From Glycomyces salinus (GTDB lineage Bacteria > Actinomycetota > Actinomycetes > Mycobacteriales > Micromonosporaceae), in the NCBI RefSeq assembly GCF_016428645.1, contig NZ_JAELXW010000062.1, forward strand, positions 1-38,183: a stretch of 38,183 bases of DNA, read 5' to 3'. This document shows, piece by piece, positions 34,265-38,183 of the stretch. Position 1 is the first letter of the stretch; each line of letters starts with the position of its first letter. The notes under the pieces were generated by a model, which did not search any database, was not told the origin of the DNA, and was given only the letters and a program-made list of their open reading frames with translations. Made by a program: the position numbers and the translations under genes.

Positions 34265-34293
34265 TTGACAAGCATCTCCGTCTTGCATATCAT
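34265..34293 (+). promoter_or_regulatory. Predicted promoter of the first GH10 xylanase gene
   Basis: A consensus TTGACA (34265-34270) and TATCAT (34288-34293) are separated by 17 bases. It is the best vegetative-type promoter in the window and is copied before the second xylanase gene. Confidence 0.75.
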
Positions 34294-34306
34294 CACTTCA
34301 CATTCG

Positions 34307-34339
34307 CCGAAACTTTCATATTAATTCCGGAAGTTTCGG
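34307..34339. promoter_or_regulatory. 33-bp operator of the first GH10 xylanase gene
   Basis: CCGAAACTTTC (34307-34317) and GGAAGTTTCGG (34329-34339) form an 11-bp-arm inverted repeat with one mismatch and an 11-base AT-rich spacer, 13 bases after the -10 box. CGAAA-type inverted repeats are known in streptomycete xylanase promoters. A repressor released by xylan breakdown products is the likely ligand-responsive factor. Confidence 0.75.
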
Positions 34340-34377
34340 GGCCATGAATCCCTCTTCTGCAACGGAGCTGACAACCG

Positions 34378-35535
34378 ATGTCTCATTCCAGGACAAAGAT
34401 TGGGGTCGCCGCCGTCTCGGCGGCGTCCGTCGCGGCAGTGGCGCTCGCCGGAGTCGCCGCCCAAGCTGATCCGAAGGAGCCGACCCTCGGCGGCGAAGCG
34501 CCGATCGATCTGAAGATCGGCAGCGCCGTCTGGGGCCAGAACGAGCTTCTGGACTACGATCCCGACGACCCCAATGAATTCCAGAGCATTCTCGGTTCCG
34601 AGTTCAACTCGCTGACCCCCGAGAACGACATGAAGTGGTCCGAACTCCACCCCGAGCCCGACGTCTACGACTTCTCCGGCGCCGACGCCATCATGGAGTT
34701 CGCCGAGGCCAACGGGCAGGAGGTGCGCGGCCACACGCTGCTGTGGCACAGCCAGAACCCGGACTGGGTGAACGAGGCCGGCGGAGCCTGGACCTGTCAA
34801 GAGGCGCGCGACGTCCTCGAAGACCACGTCGCCACCGTCGTCGGCCGCTACGCCGGTGAGATCTACGAGTGGGACGTGGCCAACGAGCTCATCCAGGACG
34901 ACTGGGACGAGGGCGGCGTCAAGCTGCGCACCGAGGCCAACCCCTTCCTCAAGGCCTGCTCGGAGGACCCGGTCGCGCTCATCGGCGACGTCTTCCGGTG
35001 GGCCCACGAGGCGGACCCCGAGGCCGTGCTCTTCCTCAACGACTACAACGCCGAAGGCATCAACGCAAAGACCGACGCCTACTACGACCTGGCACAGGAG
35101 CTGCTCGCCGACGGCGCGCCGCTGCACGGCTTCGGCGCTCAGGGGCACCTGAGCCTGATGTACGGCTTCGACGACTCGATGCAGGCGAACTTCGAGCGGT
35201 TCGCGGACCTCGGGCTGAAGGTGGCGGTCACCGAGGCCGACGTCCGCATGCCGCTCGACGAGAACGGCGACCCGACCGAAGAGCAGATCGCGCTCCAGGC
35301 CGAGCGCTACGACGGCATGCTCCAGGCGTGCCTGAACGTCCCGGCCTGCACCAGCTTCACCGTCTGGGGCTTCGACGACGCGCGCTCGTGGGTGCCGGGC
35401 GTCTTCGACGAGGGCTACGCGACGATCATGACCGAGGAGTTCGAGAAGAAGCCGGCGTACTTCACGCTGCTCGAGAGCCTCACCGACGCCACCCCCGGCA
35501 GGTCCCCGCGGACACCGCCGGGTCTCAACAAGTAA
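34378..35535 (+). CDS. Secreted endo-1,4-beta-xylanase, glycoside hydrolase family 10
   Basis: The product has 385 residues: a signal peptide (cleavage near AQA at 28-30) and a single GH10 catalytic barrel, with no binding module. The substrate-binding blocks NSLTPENDMKW (77-87) and GHTLLWHSQNPDW (118-130) are present. The acid/base is E170 in YEWDVANE and the nucleophile E286 in VAVTEADVR; both are slight variants of the usual WDVVNE and TELD. GGAG lies 10 bases before the ATG, in a leader shared with the second xylanase. It hydrolyses internal xylan bonds outside the cell. A 14-bp hairpin terminates the transcript. Confidence 0.95.
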   Translation: MSHSRTKIGVAAVSAASVAAVALAGVAAQADPKEPTLGGEAPIDLKIGSAVWGQNELLDYDPDDPNEFQSILGSEFNSLTPENDMKWSELHPEPDVYDFSGADAIMEFAEANGQEVRGHTLLWHSQNPDWVNEAGGAWTCQEARDVLEDHVATVVGRYAGEIYEWDVANELIQDDWDEGGVKLRTEANPFLKACSEDPVALIGDVFRWAHEADPEAVLFLNDYNAEGINAKTDAYYDLAQELLADGAPLHGFGAQGHLSLMYGFDDSMQANFERFADLGLKVAVTEADVRMPLDENGDPTEEQIALQAERYDGMLQACLNVPACTSFTVWGFDDARSWVPGVFDEGYATIMTEEFEKKPAYFTLLESLTDATPGRSPRTPPGLNK

Positions 35536-35610
35536 GCCTCCCCGAATGCGGCGCTCGGTCCCCGTCGGTGCCGACACCCTGAGGCACCGTTGACCCGATC
35601 CGAACGCTCC

Positions 35611-35641
35611 GAAGCGCCCCCGGCGAAGCCGGGGGCGCTTC
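35611..35641 (+). terminator. Terminator of the first GH10 xylanase gene
   Basis: A perfect 14-bp stem (35611-35624 with 35628-35641) with loop GAA follows the stop by about 75 bases. No U-tract is present. Confidence 0.7.
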
Positions 35642-35656
35642 GTCCACCTCGGGCGA

Positions 35657-35685
35657 TTGACAGTCGTCTCTTCGTTGCGTAGCAT
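35657..35685 (+). promoter_or_regulatory. Predicted promoter of the second GH10 xylanase gene
   Basis: TTGACA (35657-35662) and TAGCAT (35680-35685) are separated by 17 bases, the same arrangement and the same distance to operator and leader as at the first xylanase gene. Confidence 0.7.
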
Positions 35686-35698
35686 CACATCACCCTCA

Positions 35699-35731
35699 CC
35701 GAAACTTCCGTATGAATTCTGAAAGTTTCAG
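35699..35731. promoter_or_regulatory. 33-bp operator of the second GH10 xylanase gene
   Basis: CCGAAACTTCC (35699-35709) and GAAAGTTTCAG (35721-35731) form an inverted repeat with two mismatches around an 11-base spacer, 13 bases after the -10 box. Sequence and geometry match the site at 34307-34339, including the spacer pattern TAT-x-AATTC. Confidence 0.72.
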
Positions 35732-35770
35732 ACCCTCGTGTCCCTCCTCCGCAACGGAGCTGAAGAACAG

Positions 35771-38125
35771 ATGAAAGACCAACCCCCGTACCGACGGCGA
35801 CTGCTGCGCGCCATGGCCGCCGGGGCCATTGTGCTGCCCGCGGCCGCGCTGGCCGTGGCGCCCCCCGCCGCCGCCCAGGACGATCCGGCCGTGGTGTACT
35901 CCTCCGACTTCGAGGACGGCACCGTCGGCGCCTGGGCCCCGCGAGGCCCGGTCGCCCTCACCGTCGAGGACGGCGCGCTCCTGACCGCCGACCGCGAGGC
36001 AGACTGGAACGGCCCCTCGCTCGACATCACCGACCTCATCGTCCCCGGCGCGGTGTACGAGATCTCGCTCAGAGCCCGCCTCGCCGAAGGCAGCGAAGGC
36101 GAACAGCTCTCGGCCACCGTCCAAAGAGAAGCCGCCGACGAGACCTCCTACGACAGCGTCGTCTACCAGGCCGCGGCCGACACCGACTGGACCGAACTGA
36201 CCGGCGAGTACAGCATCACCTCGCCCGCCGACGCCCTGACCTTCTACGTCGAGTCGCCGACCCCCGAGGCCTCCTACCTGATCGACGACTTCACCATCAC
36301 CGAGCTGTCCCCGCCCGGCATCGAACCCGACATCCCCTCGCTGGCCGAGTTCCTGGCCGACGACTTCGAGGTCGGCGCCGCCATCGACTCCCGCGACATC
36401 GTCGACCCCTACTCGCAGCTGCTGAACAGGCACTTCAACTCCATCACCGCCGAGAACCACATGAAGCCCGACGCGATCCAGCCGACCGAGGGCGAGTTCA
36501 CCTGGACCGAGGCCGACGAACTGGTCGAATACGCCCAGGCCAACGGCCAGCGGATTTGGGGCCACACCTTCCTGTGGCACACCGACCAGGTCCCCGAATG
36601 GTGGTTCCAGTACCCCGAAGGGCACCCGAACGCCGGAGAGCCGATCGGCAACTCCGACGAGGACCGCCAGATCATGACCGACCGGCTCGAGGCCCACATC
36701 GGCGCCATCGCCGAACGCTACGGCGACGACATCTGGGCCTGGGACGTGGTCAACGAGGTCATCAGCGACAACACCGGCGAAGTCCACCGCCAGAGCCGCT
36801 GGTACGAGATCTTCGAGGGCACCGGCTACGTCGACGCGGCCTTCCAGATCGCCCGCGACGAGTTCGACGCGGCCGGAGCCACCGACGTGAAGCTGTTCAT
36901 CAACGACTACGGCACCGAGAACCCCGGCAAGCGCGACAACCTCTACAACCTGGTCGAACAGCTCCTCGCCGACGGCGTCCCGGTCGACGGCGTCGGCCAC
37001 CAGACCCACATCAACCTGGGCACCTCGATCGACCAGATCGAGGACAGCCTCGACAAGTTCGACGGACTCGGCGTCCTCCAGGCGATCACCGAACTCGACG
37101 TCGTCATCGGCGCGCCCGGCGAGGACGAGGAGTTCCCCGAGTACGAGGACCGGCTCATCGAGCAGGGCCACTTCTACCGCGACCTGTTCGCCATGTTCCG
37201 CGAGCACGCCGATCAGATCGAGCTGGTCACCCTCTGGGGCCTCCACGACGGCCGCACCTGGCAGCGGTCCCGCGCCGAACCCCGCCCGCTGGAGAGCCCG
37301 CTGGTGTTCGACGACGCGCTCCAGTCCAAATGGGCCTACTGGGGCATCGTTGACCCCGACCGCCTGCCCGACGTCCCCGAGCAGGAGGAGCCGGACTACG
37401 CGAGGGTCCAAGTGCCCCTGGCCGACACCGCCCCCGAGATCGACGGCGAGATGGACGACGTCTGGGAGACGGCCTCGACCGTGGCCACCGAGGTCAACGT
37501 CGAGGGCGACTCCGACGGGGCCAAGGCCGACGTGTCCCTGCTGTGGGACGAGACGGCCCTCTACGCCCTGTTCGAGGTCACCGACTCCCAGCTCGACGAG
37601 GCCAGCCCGAACGCCTGGGAGCAGGACTCGGTCGAACTGTTCCTCAACCCGGGCAACACCAAGGAGGGCGGCTACGGCGAGGCCGACGGCCAGTACCGGG
37701 TGAGCTTCACCAACATGGTCAGCCTCGGCTCCAACGGCGCCGAGGCCGGCGAGCTCACCAGCGCCGCGAGCGAGACCGACACCGGCTACACGGTCGAGAT
37801 CGCCGTCGAACTGGCCGAGGACCAAGCGGAAGTCGGCACCGAGCACGGCCTGGAACTCCAGGTCAACGACGGCACCGACGGGGCGCGGACGGCCGTCCAC
37901 ACCTGGTACGACCCGACCGGCCTGTCCTGGAACACCAACGCGAACTGGGGCATCGCCGAACTCGTCGAAGAGGTCGACGGCAACGGCGGCGGGGGCGGGA
38001 TGCTCCCCGAGACCGGCCTCGGCCTGACCGCGATGATCGCCTCGGCGGGCGGACTGGCCGCGGCCGGAGTCGTCGGCATGATCGTCTACCGACGCCGCAG
38101 GACCGCCGCCAACTGGGGCGACTGA
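35771..38125 (+). CDS. Cell-wall-anchored multidomain GH10 xylanase with CBM9-like domain and LPETG signal
   Basis: The product has 784 residues. A signal peptide ends near AAA at 33-35. Residues 40-178 form a beta-sandwich like CBM4/9/22 modules (DFEDGTVGAWAPRG to YLIDDFTITEL). The GH10 barrel spans about 187-530, with acid/base E329 in WDVVNEV and nucleophile E441 in AITELDVV. Residues about 543-733 resemble CBM9 (DTAPEIDGEMDDVWETAS, LYALFEVTD, SVELFLNPGN, and NWGIAEL at the end). A glycine stretch leads to LPETG at 745-749, a hydrophobic helix and the tail YRRRR, the sortase signal for covalent wall attachment. GGAG lies 11 bases before the ATG in the leader shared with the first xylanase. 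No sortase gene is in the window. Confidence 0.94.
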   Translation: MKDQPPYRRRLLRAMAAGAIVLPAAALAVAPPAAAQDDPAVVYSSDFEDGTVGAWAPRGPVALTVEDGALLTADREADWNGPSLDITDLIVPGAVYEISLRARLAEGSEGEQLSATVQREAADETSYDSVVYQAAADTDWTELTGEYSITSPADALTFYVESPTPEASYLIDDFTITELSPPGIEPDIPSLAEFLADDFEVGAAIDSRDIVDPYSQLLNRHFNSITAENHMKPDAIQPTEGEFTWTEADELVEYAQANGQRIWGHTFLWHTDQVPEWWFQYPEGHPNAGEPIGNSDEDRQIMTDRLEAHIGAIAERYGDDIWAWDVVNEVISDNTGEVHRQSRWYEIFEGTGYVDAAFQIARDEFDAAGATDVKLFINDYGTENPGKRDNLYNLVEQLLADGVPVDGVGHQTHINLGTSIDQIEDSLDKFDGLGVLQAITELDVVIGAPGEDEEFPEYEDRLIEQGHFYRDLFAMFREHADQIELVTLWGLHDGRTWQRSRAEPRPLESPLVFDDALQSKWAYWGIVDPDRLPDVPEQEEPDYARVQVPLADTAPEIDGEMDDVWETASTVATEVNVEGDSDGAKADVSLLWDETALYALFEVTDSQLDEASPNAWEQDSVELFLNPGNTKEGGYGEADGQYRVSFTNMVSLGSNGAEAGELTSAASETDTGYTVEIAVELAEDQAEVGTEHGLELQVNDGTDGARTAVHTWYDPTGLSWNTNANWGIAELVEEVDGNGGGGGMLPETGLGLTAMIASAGGLAAAGVVGMIVYRRRRTAANWGD

Positions 38126-38147
38126 CCCGAACCGAACTGCTCGACCG

Positions 38148-38183
38148 AAGCGGGGGGGGGCCCGCACGTGCGCCCCGCCGCTT
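38148..38183 (+). terminator. Hairpin after the second xylanase gene, at the window edge
   Basis: AAGCGG (38148-38153) pairs with CCGCTT (38178-38183), and a G-run pairs imperfectly with CCCC inside. It lies 22 bases past the stop. The window ends here, so any U-tract cannot be seen. Confidence 0.5.

Noticed and set aside
35696-38167. 823-codon minus-strand frame over the second xylanase gene
   Set aside because: Shadow of the GH10 gene; repetitive Val/Gly/Asp sequence.

Overview
The window is high-GC DNA with GTG starts, dense coding, acidic secreted proteins, a DUF574-type methyltransferase, SHOCT membrane proteins and an LPXTG-anchored xylanase. This points to a filamentous, plant-biomass-degrading actinobacterium. 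A Glycomyces-like lineage is possible, but the genus cannot be fixed from the sequence alone. No rRNA, tRNA, insertion sequence or CRISPR array is visible. No gene-free stretch exceeds 300 bases; the longest are 1-235, 18004-18289, 19701-19964 and 23657-23930.

Layout. 0.2-6.2 kb: a DUF574 methyltransferase, then a plant-wall locus with a secreted GH74 xyloglucanase divergent from a membrane-anchored GH3 beta-glucosidase, and a membrane-anchored CBM2-like protein convergent with the GH3 gene. 6.4-9.5 kb: an FdhF/YdeP-type molybdopterin oxidoreductase followed by its sulfurtransferase FdhD. 9.6-15.7 kb: an accessory segment with a small basic protein and then a tightly coupled three-gene operon: a winged-helix-like protein, a 1075-residue double ATPase (N-terminal AAA-like plus C-terminal HerA/FtsK-like), and an AIPR-family protein with an N-terminal nuclease-like motif. 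This operon looks like an anti-phage defence system and is the best candidate for something undescribed. 15.9-20.8 kb: an envelope and stress region with a secreted protein, a small zinc-ribbon protein, Hsp20 divergent from an HspR-like MerR regulator, two paralogous SHOCT membrane proteins and a lipoprotein. 20.8-25.3 kb: an Hsp70-like protein with a large internal deletion, a GNAT acetyltransferase, a diacylglycerol-kinase-family lipid kinase, and an MFS exporter followed by a 13-codon ORF with an ideal ribosome-binding site. 25.4-26.9 kb: a DUF234-type ATPase-nuclease gene preceded by a 60-base, AT-rich, almost perfect palindrome.

27.0-33.2 kb: a LacI repressor divergent from a HAD-HAD fusion and a full ECF transporter (S component, fused A1-A2 ATPases, T component). 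A perfect 22-bp palindrome lies between the two directions. 33.3-38.2 kb: a secreted SGNH esterase/lipase and two GH10 xylanases. The second xylanase carries a C-terminal CBM9-like domain and an LPETG sorting signal. Both xylanase genes have the same cassette: a TTGACA-17-TANCAT promoter, a 33-bp inverted repeat and a leader, with identical spacing.

Working together: GH74, GH3, the CBM2 protein, the GH10 enzymes and the SGNH hydrolase would depolymerise xyloglucan and xylan outside or on the cell surface. The ECF/HAD locus is regulated like a carbon-source uptake system, but its substrate is unknown.
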